64,000 nt of DNA from Ilyonectria destructans (Eukaryota > Ascomycota > Sordariomycetes > Hypocreales > Nectriaceae): NCBI GenBank assembly GCA_020740775.1, contig JAHEWK010000008.1, positions 2,480,001 to 2,544,000 of the forward strand, in the 5' to 3' direction. The stretch's first letter is position 1. The number at the start of each line of letters is the position of its first letter. Made by a program: the position numbers and the translations under genes. The notes beneath the pieces are model-generated. The model was not told the origin of the DNA, searched no databases, and saw only the letters and a list, made by a program, of their open reading frames with translations. Below are positions 34,768 to 46,099 of the stretch, one piece after another.

Positions 34768-35268
34768 ATGAGGATGTCGGACGGCCAACTCCCTCCCATG
34801 GCGTCTTGGAAGCCATTTGGAGATCAAATGCCAGAGCCGGTTCGCCAACAGTCATTCAAGAAGCCCACACTTACGACCATGGGATCCCAAACCTACAACC
34901 CCTACGTGCAAGCCGGCCTGATCGTGCTAGGCCTAGTCGTCCTGGGCTTTCTTACATCCATCATCTGCACCGTGTACCAGTCGCGGCAGGCGAAGCGGCG
35001 GCCCCATCAAACCCTGCGGCCGCGATGCGAGCGCGAGGACGCCAAGAACGAACATGGGTGGGTTGAGCGGCGAGAACATCCGTGGCTCGACTCTATTCGC
35101 GCCCAGGAGCGGCCTTTCGAAGACGATATGGATCTGACGCCGAGGGATGTTACGCCGAAAGAACCGCTACATGAGGAACCCGCACCGCCGCAAACTGTTT
35201 TCGAGAGTATACAATCTCGCTGGAGGAATGGTTTCTGGGGGGGTCCTACGGCAGGAGAGGTATCGTAG
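34768..35268 (+). CDS. small single-pass membrane protein C
   Basis: 166 residues, one exon. ATG at 34768, with in-frame ATGs at residues 3, 11, 21 and 38 as alternatives. One TM segment at about 49-70 (AGLIVLGLVVLGFLTS), then a charged, Pro-rich cytosolic-type tail ending RWRNGFWGGPTAGEVS. The pattern of short head, one TM and long charged tail repeats that of protein A, but no sequence similarity is visible. No family recognised. Confidence 0.5.
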   Translation: MRMSDGQLPPMASWKPFGDQMPEPVRQQSFKKPTLTTMGSQTYNPYVQAGLIVLGLVVLGFLTSIICTVYQSRQAKRRPHQTLRPRCEREDAKNEHGWVERREHPWLDSIRAQERPFEDDMDLTPRDVTPKEPLHEEPAPPQTVFESIQSRWRNGFWGGPTAGEVS

Positions 35269-36795
35269 TTGACGCTGGCGAGGGATGCTCGGTAGGGAAG
35301 GGGACTGGATCGGGGTTTGTGAGACGGGGGACTGGATCGAGGCTGGTGACAAGGCGATATCGAGAAGAGGTCAAGGGATCGGAGCTATGGTTGGCCGGCA
35401 TCGCACTTGTTGACGGAGTTATTAGATATCTCATGCTGGATCGGTTGACTAGAAGCTATCATGTAGAACAACAGCTCATCACTGTACTCAACCACAACCA
35501 AGTTCAACCCACGAGCATCGACAGAACCACAGCTCAAGACCAGAGAGTCACAGAAACCAAAACCAAGACAAGAATCCCCTCAAGAAAAGGCGGTACCAGG
35601 CCTTCCTTCTTATAACCCATGCCGTTGTCCAGCCCCTCCCACCGCAGCCGGAAGCTTCGGAACAAGAAGCGATCCAGTGATCCACATCACCCACATCGAC
35701 AGGACCCAACCAACCCACCCACACACAACCAGCTGCATCTCCAGATGACGACCAACAAATCAGATAAATCCAGGCAATTCTCGCATTCCTGAATTGGAAG
35801 GGGACCGGTTTTGTTGGAATCTCCGGGGGAGGGGGCCCACACCGCCGCGCCTTTCTTCGCCCGTACAGAGTACCCAGTACACACCGACACATGAGGGTTC
35901 CAGTTTTCCCGCCCAGCCCATGGATCAGGAGCCCCGTTCCTGCAAGATCAGCCGTCTAATACCAGATCCGTCGCGTTCCTTGCAGATGTATTCATAGGTC
36001 GTGGGGAACGGGATCCACGCTCAACGTCAACGATCCCAGTACGTCCTTGGAGGCCTGCTGAGAGTGAACCACCCCAGGAACGCTTAAGACAAAACATCAT
36101 GCGAGCGTTACAACGTAATGCAAGAAGGGCAAGCATCAAACACACGAACTCAGCAGGGCAAACAAGACACAATAGACGTTTGAACAATGACGGGGAAGCA
36201 ATATGCTCCCATCCGCTTTCCCCCGCCCCATGTATGGGTGCGAGGGTGTATTTCATATTTCCTCTTTAGATGGACACCAAGAAAGTGACTGTATCGTGAC
36301 CCTCTATGCCGACCGCAGGATAAAGAAATCGCAACTAGTATAAAAAACCAGACAAACAATCGACAGACTTTGTTCTGTACTCCGTAGTTCCGTTCCAAGA
36401 TGAATGCCACCAAAAAGAGTGGGAACTCCACAAACGCCCCATCATGATGTCAAAATCCAGTAGTGTTGCGCTCTTTGACAGGGAAATAAATAAAAAAAGA
36501 CAGGAGGAAGAGACAAGGCCCGCGAATTACATGTACAAAATGGGGTCTGAATCTTGAGGCAGCGAGTCGATGAGTCCCTGGCGGGCGTAGCTGCTGCTGC
36601 TGCTATGGTGGTTGTTGCCAATTGGGGGTATCTAGATATGCTGAAATCCGAAAAACAACCAAGGCTGGGTGGGTAAATGGGCGGGTTGTCGAGGGCGGAG
36701 TTGTGACGGCCGGGACGGCATTTTGGTCGGTAGTGTGGTGGTGTAGTGATGTGAAGGGAGGGAAAAACGACGACGCGATTATGACATCAGCGTCT
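35269..36795. other. intergenic, no gene seen
   Basis: 1.5 kb between convergent genes C and D. Short frames on both strands, none with ATG plus domain-like content. A (CTG)n run lies at about 36590-36603. Confidence 0.5.
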
Positions 36796-37278
36796 TTATT
36801 TGTTATTGGAGCCCCAAATGGGAGCGTGAAGAGGCTTGCTGATACCGAAGCCGACGCCTACAGCGATGCCGATGACGAGGAGGATCATGACAACCTTGGC
36901 GATGATGCGGTTTCGGGGGCTGAGCTTGGTCATAAAGGTGCACGCCCTGCGCTGCTTCTTGTCGAGCTTGGCCTTTTGCTTCCAGTGCTCCTTGCCGGGC
37001 CAGACCTGGCACTCGGACTTGCTGACTGCGGGAACAACCCTTTGGGTGCCTGTGTCGGTGGTGGTGGCGGGGACCATGGCCTCGATGTCTGTATCGAAAG
37101 GGTTGAGCTTGTCGGTGCGCGGCGTGTACGAGGCGCTGACCCTGGGGGACCGGTCGAGTGGCGACGGGCAGATGGTGGTGACGTTGGAGAAGGCAGCCTT
37201 TTCGGGGGCGGACATGGGGATGGCGGTATCCAGGCTGGGGCCACTGGGGCGGTCCAGCTTCTCGTAGTTGGAAGGCAT
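36796..37278 (-). CDS. tail-anchored-type membrane protein D
   Basis: 160 residues, one exon, ATG at 37278. A disordered N-terminal half, then a conserved-looking basic block (ECQVWPGKEHWKQKAK, then KKQRRACTFM), one TM at about 124-146 and a short lumenal end, so a tail-anchor-like topology. The basic block plus TM recurs in uncharacterised proteins of other Sordariomycetes as far as I recall. Function unknown. Confidence 0.65.
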   Translation of the reverse strand: MPSNYEKLDRPSGPSLDTAIPMSAPEKAAFSNVTTICPSPLDRSPRVSASYTPRTDKLNPFDTDIEAMVPATTTDTGTQRVVPAVSKSECQVWPGKEHWKQKAKLDKKQRRACTFMTKLSPRNRIIAKVVMILLVIGIAVGVGFGISKPLHAPIWGSNNK

Positions 37279-39053
37279 TGTGGATGGTTTAATTGAAGTC
37301 GAGAGGTCGAGAGTTGAGGAAAGGGGGTTTGTGGTGATCGATCTGCAGGTTTCGGCGCAGGGATGTGGATTGGACGAGGCTGAGAGCTGACGTATTCAGG
37401 GGGAATGAATCGCGATATTAGACGAGAAGAAAGTCTGCGTCAGGCTTGAGTCTGAGGATGAAGAGTTAGTATGGATGAAGGAGGCGAAGGGCGAGGCGAT
37501 GAAAGATCAAATGATGGGAGCTGCGACCATGATGGATGGCTGGGGAGCGAAGCATGTGGGTGGTGCATTGGAGCTTGGAGCTTGATGTGCCGGGCCAGTG
37601 GGGCGAGGCGCTACAAAGACCAAACAGGAGGACAATGCAATGCCATGCCGGTTATGCAATCGACGTACCTTTTGTGTATATCTTGCACTGAACACAGAAA
37701 CACACAGGGTTAGTGCGTGGGACGCCAAGGTTTATTGTTCGAGGGCAGTGCGAAGGTTGTTTTCGGGAGGCGGACGCAGGATTGGTTCGTCGGGAGGAGA
37801 GAGGAGAGCGACAAGAGGCGACAGGAGAATCAGAGGAAATCCAAGTGTTCAAGTAGAGACAAATGACAGGACTAAGAGTCGCAATTGCAATGAGGGTGGC
37901 GGGAGGAGACGACTGTGACGGAAGCGGCTGGTTGGCGTCTGTTGTTCTGCGTCTGGTGGTCCCTTGGGTCTTGGTTTTGGGTCTTGGTGGTCTGGTGGTC
38001 TCAGACCAAGGGTCCAAAATAGGTCGGTCGGGTCGCTCCAAGCCGCGCGGGCTAGATAGATGGCAGTGGCAGTGACAAAAAAGGACAGGTGAAGCCACGA
38101 AATAGAAGGAATGACGAGGGAGAGAATGAGACACTGTTCTGCTGCCCGGATAAGAGGTAGAGGATGAAGAGGACGAGGAAGACGAGGAAGACGAGGAGGA
38201 GACGCACGCGCTCCTGAGGGTGGAGGGCGGAGGATGATGTATGGGAGGAGAGATTCAGGGAGAGGAGAGGGCGAGAGATTGAGATTGGAGATTGCGAGGG
38301 AGGTACCTGAAGGGGCAGCCAGGGCAGGGTCGCGGTTTTGAGGATCGCCTCTTGGGGGGTCTTGGGGGGGATCACAGTGGCTAGCCCACTGCAAGCCCAC
38401 CCGTGGACACACCTCGCAGCGGTTCGTCCAGGCGTGCTAGGGGGGCGCCCGTCGGCCGTAGGGGGTCGCGACTAGGGGACTAGGGGATGGGGGGGGCGGC
38501 TGGTCAGTGCTTTTCCAGCGCCGGTGGGCTTTCGGCGGATGTGGATGCGAATGTGGATGGGATGTTGGGCTGCGGCTTGCGGAAGTGGGCAGCGGAAGTG
38601 GGCTCGACGTAGCAGACGTGGGCTCTTTTCTGGATATGGACCTGCCCTAGCGCCCTCTGCCGTACTTGGTACATCGGCTGTGGCCAGGACCGCACTCTAG
38701 CGCCCTCGCCCCCAGCACCTCGGAGCCCTGCAAGCCTAGCCCGCCCGGGGTGGCACCTGGACTGCTCACCACCACACCACTCACGGTCACTCCCCCAGCG
38801 GCAGCTTCAGCGGAGTTGTGTTGCCCCCCGCCGCTCTATCGCCTTTTCCCCCCAGTGGATAGCCCAGAGCGAGATTGCTGCGTTGCGCCTGTTGCTCCCC
38901 CTCTCGCCGCTTGGGCTTAAAGCGGGTGCGCTATGGACGGGCTTGCCGCTTCTGGGCCTGGTGCCAGGGAGCAGCGTTGTGAGGAGAGTCGAGAGAATGC
39001 ATGGTGAAGAGTCAGGAAATCCTGTTCCTGAGAGAGAGTCCCTGTCCCTGTTC

Positions 39054-39076
39054 GAGAGAGAGAGAGAGAGAGAGAG
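39054..39076 (+). repeat. (GA)n microsatellite
   Basis: About 11 GA dinucleotides in a row, in non-coding DNA. Confidence 0.95.
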
Positions 39077-39985
39077 TCCTGTAAAGGCCTATCCTGGAAG
39101 AGTCTATTCTGCGCCGGCTATTAACGCCGAGTCTGTCTGTCCCCAAATACATTGTCCGCATTGCTCACTGCGTCCAGGCCCCATCGCCCAGTGTCCAGGC
39201 GACTTTGTCGTTTGTATCCCATCGTACTGTACTCACTCCATCATACTCCATACAGACCCAGGTCTAGAAAGGCCCAGCCTAGTAAAAGCAAACCCCTGGA
39301 TCCTCTCCGCTCTCCGCTCTCCTCCCATCCAACCCATCCAACCCCGGCCCGGCGCCGCCTTGGCCCTTGGCACTTGGCAGCACATGGCCCACGGTCCCAA
39401 AGCATCGTTCCTCCAGGGCCCTTGTCCAGGGCTTGAGATCCAGTCTCGTCAACCTGCTACACAGCTCTCGCCGGGGGAGGGCAGACTCCTCTATCCATCC
39501 ATCGTTCCGTGCTCCGTCGCTCTCGCTCGCCTTCTGTCGTATTCTCGTACAGGGCCCTCCAACACTCGCTGCTCCGTGGATAGACCGCCGTCAAGATAGG
39601 GGACTGGTGCAATCGGGGGCAAAAGAAAGGATAATCCCGGAACCCAGAACGATGGCAGCGTCGTATTGCGACGACATTTCGCCCACCACCAAAAAAACGA
39701 TCGCCCTGGGATAGGACGCCGTCGTACATAGTAGCACACACCCACACAATCGGCCGCGTGGCCCTGTCCCTCGTCCCGAACGGGTCCAAGCGACTGGAAG
39801 TCTGCCCTCTGTCACGCCTCTTCCTTGCGAATATGGCTCACGGGAATCCGGCGGCGGGCACGCCACACGGCCAACAGGACAAACAACTCCCATCCGCGAT
39901 TCTCATAACTGTGCCCTGACTCGCCAGCAGTCTTGCTCTTCGCGGGCTTGCTATAGCACAGTCCCGGCCCTGAACGGGCTTGAAC

Positions 39986-40189
39986 ATGACGCCTCGACGT
40001 GACATTCATGGCACCCTCCCAATCCAAGACGGAAGGCAAACCAGTTGCCTGACTGTCACTGAGACCCTCTATCTCTGCTGGTGGCTTTTTTTCCTTTTAT
40101 TGGGATTCTGGCTAATCATGGTCCTGGCAAATCGCACAACAAGCAACAAGAAAATAACCACGCATATGGCGTCCCGATACGAAAACTGA
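39986..40189 (+). CDS. doubtful 67-codon ORF with one TM
   Basis: ATG-started frame with a strongly hydrophobic segment (LCWWLFFLLLGFWLIMVLA) and a basic tail. It would be a fifth small single-pass protein in this part of the window, but at this length it may be chance. Confidence 0.2.
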   Translation: MTPRRDIHGTLPIQDGRQTSCLTVTETLYLCWWLFFLLLGFWLIMVLANRTTSNKKITTHMASRYEN

Positions 40190-41490
40190 CTGACTGGCCC
40201 ACACCACACCCTCGTGTGCCATGTATGTCAGGCACACGGCCGCAGTGACCTGTTTTTGGTCGATGGAACCCTGTGATCCCGGACATTCGCCCGTTGGACG
40301 CTGGACGCCGTGGATGGTCTCGACTCGCGACTTGTTTGTTTCGAGCCGCCCAAGAATCGCCTTCCTGGCCGCCCCAATGGCATGACCGGCGAGCCCACTT
40401 GCGACATTACGTTGGGCCTCGCAAAACTGCGTGATGATATGACACCTTTTTACGCGTGTGCTGACACCGTGGGCCTGCGATTTCTTTTTTTGCGATCCGA
40501 GATTGAATCAATATTGGCGTTGGAGGGATATCATTATTCGGATGAATTCCTAGTGAATGTATGTGCACATGCACAATTCGCCCCCCCTCGTCGGTAGTTC
40601 AGTCAAAGCGGCGCCGTCAGAAAGCCAAGGAGTGAGCGGCATGACGTCCGGCTCATCGGTGGGATGGAATCTTGGCAGGCGTCCATCCCATCTCCTGATA
40701 CTTGGTCCTGACTCCTGACGTATTCGCTGCGCTGTTGGAGAACTATGAACTCATAATTACTACGTAGTATGTATGCTCTCGCATTTGAAGCAAGAGTTGA
40801 TTGCCACTGAGTTTATTGACGAAACATACTTCATACTACACACGGCATCGGCGTTGGCTCCGAGCCGCCGCATACGCAAGCTTCTGCCGGCGTTTCGCCT
40901 CCCGCTCGTCCATGTCCATTCCGACTCGTTCTTCTCTCGAATGCTTATTCTGCCCGTGCTCATTGTCCGTTCGCCGTGGCCCAGGTCCCATCAGCCATTT
41001 TCCAGCTCGTGATCGTGCGTCCCCTGCTTGGGCCGCTCTGCACACTCGTATGCCGCTGATCTTCCTCCGCTGACCAAACGGTTTCGAGCTGAGCGGCGCC
41101 GCAGCCACGGACCGCTCCCCGACTAGCGGCGTGAATAAAACCGAGGGAAGAAAGCTCGGGATCGGTCTAGGTGGGATGGGGATGGATTGCATAGTAATGG
41201 CGTCTCGGTTTGATAGCGAGCCGGGGTTCGGTGACTAGACTAACAAACCTACTTTAACACCCGAGGTACGGGATTTTGACAGGTACTGTATGGAGTCGAT
41301 AGCGGCGAGATAGCACGTATCCCGATCATCGGATTACACGATTGGGCAATTAGACTTTGATTGGAGGAGCGGGTAATGCCCGTATTTCTGCCAGAAACGC
41401 TACACATAGCTGTGCTAGACTCGACCTCTTTTCGATACTCCTCTTTGCGGCCTTCTCCAGCCAATGTGCCGCCATGCACGTGAAACAGGT

Positions 41491-41923
41491 TCACACTATT
41501 AGTCGACCATATTCACTGTAAAGGTCCAGAGTATTGCAGAGCCTGTTTAGGTTGTCCCCAGGAACCTCAAGAATATGCTTGCCGTTTTGAAATATCCAAA
41601 ATGTCGGCACGCTCTCGACTTCGTATTCCTTTAGGATGTCTTGATTTATCTCGGGAATAACCACGGCGATGGATGCCTTCCCAGACGTTACGACGAACGG
41701 CAGTCTGACTACATGTTAGCACAGCAATGCTATTGTAGGTCGGGCGAGCTTACGGAGGGACATCGTTGGCTTCTGCCAAGTGCCTTCCAAAGATTACTAC
41801 TCCTATAGTGTTGTGGTCCAAGAAGTTCTTCAACGACCTGGAGCTACACCGGACGTCGTCAGCGCGAGAACTCCAGAGCCGTCTGTGACGTGACTTGCCT
41901 GAATATCTGTGTGGTACTGGCAT
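41491..41923 (-). CDS. thioredoxin-fold protein lacking CxxC
   Basis: Two exons, 41923-41754 and 41704-41491, with a 49-nt GT-AG intron (acceptor TCAG), give 127 residues. The second half matches the C-terminal part of a thioredoxin fold: DILKEYEVESVPTFWIFQNG, with the cis-Pro at about residue 90, followed by the glycine turn and a last helix. Where a redox CxxC should lie (after the GVVIF strand at about 41-45) there is GRHLAEANDVPP, with no Cys, so dithiol chemistry is not expected. The first 30 residues are Arg-rich and do not look like the family; another 5' exon, or pseudogene decay, is possible. Confidence 0.5.
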
Positions 41924-44883
41924 GGCGAGGATAAGTATTGAGGACCAGTGCACTGGCAGTCTGGAGCAATCCACACGCCAAGAAAGCAAGTGCAACGAAA
42001 GACTTGAAGAGGCGTGCCGACAGCATTGTAACCACGCCGCTTACGAGAATGGTTCCCTACGGTTTTGCTCTTTGTGGAATATACCCTTTCTTATTGCCAA
42101 GAAACAGATCGGCATCTGAAGTTGGAGGCCAGGCCGCGTCTTGTTCATTCCTGTTGCTATGAGCCGCGCGGTGTTTCGGGTAATTCACGTTAGGTGAGTG
42201 GACTGAATTGAGACACCACTCGCGAAGCAATGCTTGGCGATTCTCGACTGAGGGGGATGTCACTCATTGAATCGCAAAGGGCCTGGTTCCTGACATCTGG
42301 TAGGCTGGCAGGGCGCAAGTGGAGGAGTCCCAGGAATGGAATGCTGCCACGGGGAATGGCGCCTTGCCAAGATGGACCGTGTGCGTGGCTATCACGCCGC
42401 CCCCGATCCAGTCCAGTCCTTTCGGATTGTCGTTTTGCGTGTTGCCCTTGAACAGGCTGGGGGCTAACCGTCAAAACGAAAGGAATCACATATCCGCGTA
42501 TTCGACATGTAGAGTGAACGGTGGCATGGGTTGAGGAGAGTACGGATACGCTGAGAGAGGCCGATAATCCACGGTCCATTTCGGTCAGACGGGACTAGAA
42601 ATTGGGGTAATTTCCATGGGACCACCGTCCAAGCACATGCGCTCATCATTGTTAAACGGCCGCCGATCCATTTGTGGCCCAATCCATGCCGCGACTCAGC
42701 AGACGAAAGAGTGAATGTGACGGAAAAGAAAAAACGACGACACACACGCGGACGGAATCATCCGTCACGGTTCCCACACGATCAACACTGGAGTCCTAAC
42801 TACGGAGTCCTATTGTCGACCAACGCTCCATGCAGCTGGGACGAGGGGTCTAGAACCTGGGCGCCCTCACTAATGCAGGGTCTCCAGCAGCAGGGTCCCA
42901 GTTTATAACCAGCAGCACTTGCATTAAGTCGTATTGGGATGACGGGCGCCCTAGTTGAGACCCAGTTCTAGCACGTCCAGACTGACTGCCTTGACTCAGG
43001 CTGTCCAGTCTGTCCAGTCTGTTTCTTCCCCTTCTCACTCGCTTGTGTTTCCCTCTCCACCAGTCCCCCGTCCTCCGTCCTCAGCACCGCTCTGGTGGCG
43101 CAGCGGCAGCTAACCCAACTGGCCTTAACCAACGTCACCAACAGTGTTGCGGCGGACGCTCTCCTTGCGGGTTTATTTGCTGCTGGTCCCTCTCAGGCCA
43201 ACTGCGGGGAAGAGGGGGCGAGAAGACGAGGGAATCTAGACTCTCTCTCCCCTCCTCGGCCCGGGTCTTCTTCCCCTCTCCCGGAGTGAAGTGACGGACG
43301 ACGCCATGGCTCCATGATGTGCAAACCTACACGGTAGCACCGCACCCGAACCTACAGCTGGAATCCCGAATATCGGACCCCGGCAACAGCTAGCTACAGA
43401 GTACGCATCATTTGTGCGTTATCCGGCCCCAAGACATTGCGGAGGCGCAGAGTCGGAGGCGCAGAGTCGGAGACACATTACGCAGGCCGTCCTCATGTCT
43501 CGGAGCCCCCGCGATAACTCCCGTTCGTTCGCACATGCTCGAATCCCATGCGCAATGACTGCCTCGTGACTGCATCTCCTGCCAGCGTGGGTCAGCCTGT
43601 AACTACAGACTAGCTCACACTGGCCCGCTTCCCTTCCTGTGGTGTTCGTCTACTCTATCTGCAAATCTGTGCCGCACAGGGTTTGGGGCTGGATGGATCT
43701 GCTCCCCGACGAGCCGATGCGCGCCTTTCTCTCAGACCAGCCACACCCACCCATCAATCCGGGAAGCATGGCACACTCTTGGCCCTTGGCACAACTGACA
43801 ACTGCCCTCCATCTTGGCAGGGCACTGCATTGTGCCTGTGTTATCTGATGGCCAAGGCCCGCGGGCACCACTTGCCTATCTAGGTAGGTGGGATGGATGA
43901 TACAAGAATAGGTGGGCGAGTGCAGCAGACGCCTAACCGAGAATCCCAGCAGGGAACGAGATGCATGTGTGACGAAACAGACTGGGCGATCCTGTTTTAT
44001 CATGTCGCTCACCATATCCGGGAGGTGACGTTGTGCATGCAGAGCATCTATCCGAAGTTGGCCCGCGCAATTCATTTTCGTAGTGGTAGATTGGGACTCT
44101 TCTGTTCAACACCATCTAGCACGTCAGTCGTGTACTCGTGTCGTGATAGTAACCACCATCTTCACCACACTTGCAATTCCATACCAGGAGTACTCATGAG
44201 AACCTTCCACCGAGTGTCACCGTTGCCGTGCTTCGGGCAGGACCCAAACGACGAAGGCAGCTTGATCCAGTCAGAACTCTCATCCCGACTGACAAGTCCC
44301 TCAGGCGATCAACCTGCCCAACTCCGTGATGCCTTCACCTTCCCTCTTAAAGTCGTAACCACGGACACCATGACACTGTGTTGAACCTTCCAGTGATTCA
44401 CAGGCAACCACGTGTTGGGTCGTCGATGGTCCATCGATCTTGTGTTGGTCCTTCCGATATTGCGTCCTCGTACCGGCAACTGCTTCCTTCCACAATGCGG
44501 GTTCGTCAACCCCATCCAGCTGTGTTCCCATCGCCATGTTCTCTCTGTCTCTCTTCCACTTCCCACCAACATCGTCTATTCTTCACCCAGGCATCATCCA
44601 ACCTGGCTTCATTTTAGCCCGGTAGCCCTGTGGAAGTTTGCGTTTTGTTCCCTCATCTTTTACTCCGGTGTATCTTTCCACCTCTACCGGGACCGTTTGC
44701 CTGTGCAACCAACTCCCGCCCACACTTCCATCCGCGTTCTCGTCCGGGTCCTGCCCAGCCCGGTCGAGTATGACTCTCCAGCTTCATTGGACTCGCGACC
44801 CTAGGTTTCGTCATCTCCGCAAACCTCCTACCTGGTACCACCGTCGAGCCACTCCTTTCTGGACACCGAGACCAGCCGCCAGG
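41924..44883. other. intergenic, no supported gene
   Basis: 3.0 kb. Frames are short and overlapping on both strands. The last 400 bp are pyrimidine-rich on the + strand and are likely promoter and leader of the PLAC8 gene. Confidence 0.45.
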
Positions 44884-46099
44884 ATGGAGAAGCAGTCGGC
44901 AGAAGAGCGTAACCGTGACTGGCAAGCTTCGCCAAATCCCAGCGATTTCTTGGGTACTTCACTTGTGGAGGCAAGTTGCTGCCCTTGCGGCGTCTATGGC
45001 CGCACCTCACGACGCCTCAGAGCTGCCCTCGGCGGTCGTGATGCCGATGACCTTCCCGAAGATGGCTGCGTCGCACCCGACTGTGTCCAGTTTGCCATAT
45101 GTTTCCCCTGTGAGTAACCACCCATGTGCTTGTCCTCATTGTGTCTGCCTCTCTGACCGTCTTGTTCAAGTCTACGGCTGTCTTCTGGCCAAGCTTCAAA
45201 CCACTGTCCGATCATTTTACGACATCGAAGGTGCCGATGTCTCGGATTGGTGTGCTGGTTGCCTCTGTCCCTGCGTCACACTTGTGCGCAACGAGAAAGA
45301 GATCTTGCTTCGGGAGAGCCAGCATCTACGCCTCAAAAACGTCATCGATCGTGACAGCTCCGTCCTCGAACCGTACCGACCTCCAGCTCCCATGGAGAAC
45401 CCTATCGATCAGTACCGGCCTTCAGCTCCAATGGAGAAACCCGTCGATCAGTACCGACCTTCAGCTCCCATGGAGAACCCCATTCCATTGCCAAACATCC
45501 CTCGCAGTGCAATTATGACCCCTGACGATATAGGGTCGTCGCTTGACACGCGCATACTGCCATCTATTGCAGAGGTCAGCCGGGAGGCGTCAACAGCATC
45601 GGGAAGTGCCTCCCACTCAGGCCACAGGGGATAGGAGCCCTCAAACGCTGTTGATCCCGTGGCATCTGTCGATACAACAGTTGTCGAGGTGCATGACCTT
45701 GGTCAAGACAAGGATCTGGTTCCTGTCCATGGCACGAGCACAGCCCATCGTCTCGAGGATGATATTGCCACATTAATCAACCCGCCTGCGATTGACACGT
45801 CTCATGAACTTAGGCACGATACCCAGACTACTCACATGGAGGTCCCAGGTACAGGCCATTCAGTTGATCAAGATCAACTTGAACTCTTGAACCTCACTGG
45901 GAATGATTCATCCAAGCACGATATCCACCGGGATCAGACGGCACCAAAAGCTCGTCCGGTGACTCCCCACGAGTTGGAAGACGATGCTGTAGCTCCACCA
46001 ACTCGCCGAGGACCAGTTCCGCATTCACTTGATGAGGATGAAGCAACATCAAACAAGTCTACACCCCGCAGGCCCCATAAACTCCGAGATGACAAGTGA
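44884..46099 (+). CDS. PLAC8-family Cys-rich protein
   Basis: Membrane-associated PLAC8 domain protein (relatives act in cell size, cadmium or calcium handling). Exon 1 is 44884-45109; exon 2 starts at 45171 after a 61-nt intron. The PLAC8 pattern is complete: CCPCGVYGR at 32-40, further Cys at 62, 67 and 73, then WCAGCLCPCVTLVRNEKEI at 102-120. Exon 2 read straight through stops at TAG 45632-45634, giving 229 residues. The same frame then continues open and protein-like to TGA at 46097-46099. A 60-nt segment, 45575-45634, has a GTCAGC start, an internal TCAAC and an ATAG end, so it may be an intron of 3n length. Spliced, the protein has 364 residues, with a tail repeating an H-x-L-x-D/E-D motif. 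ATG 44884 is chosen over one at 44770. Confidence 0.8.
45373..45485 (+). repeat. 39-bp tandem repeat in PLAC8 gene
   Basis: Units start at 45373, 45412 and 45451 and encode YRPPAPMENPIDQ and close variants, nearly three copies. In-frame, so copy-number change would only alter linker length. Confidence 0.9.

Larger units (their letters stand above)
37279..41490. other. long gene-poor stretch
   Basis: 4.2 kb with no convincing gene. 37279-38412 is probably the leader and promoter of protein D, with purine-rich tracts on the + strand such as repeated GACGAGGAA near 38170-38205. One short ORF with a TM is listed separately. Confidence 0.4.

Noticed and set aside
37849..38412. 187-codon minus ORF, Pro/Leu-rich
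   Set aside because: Low-complexity, lies in the leader of membrane protein D; no family.
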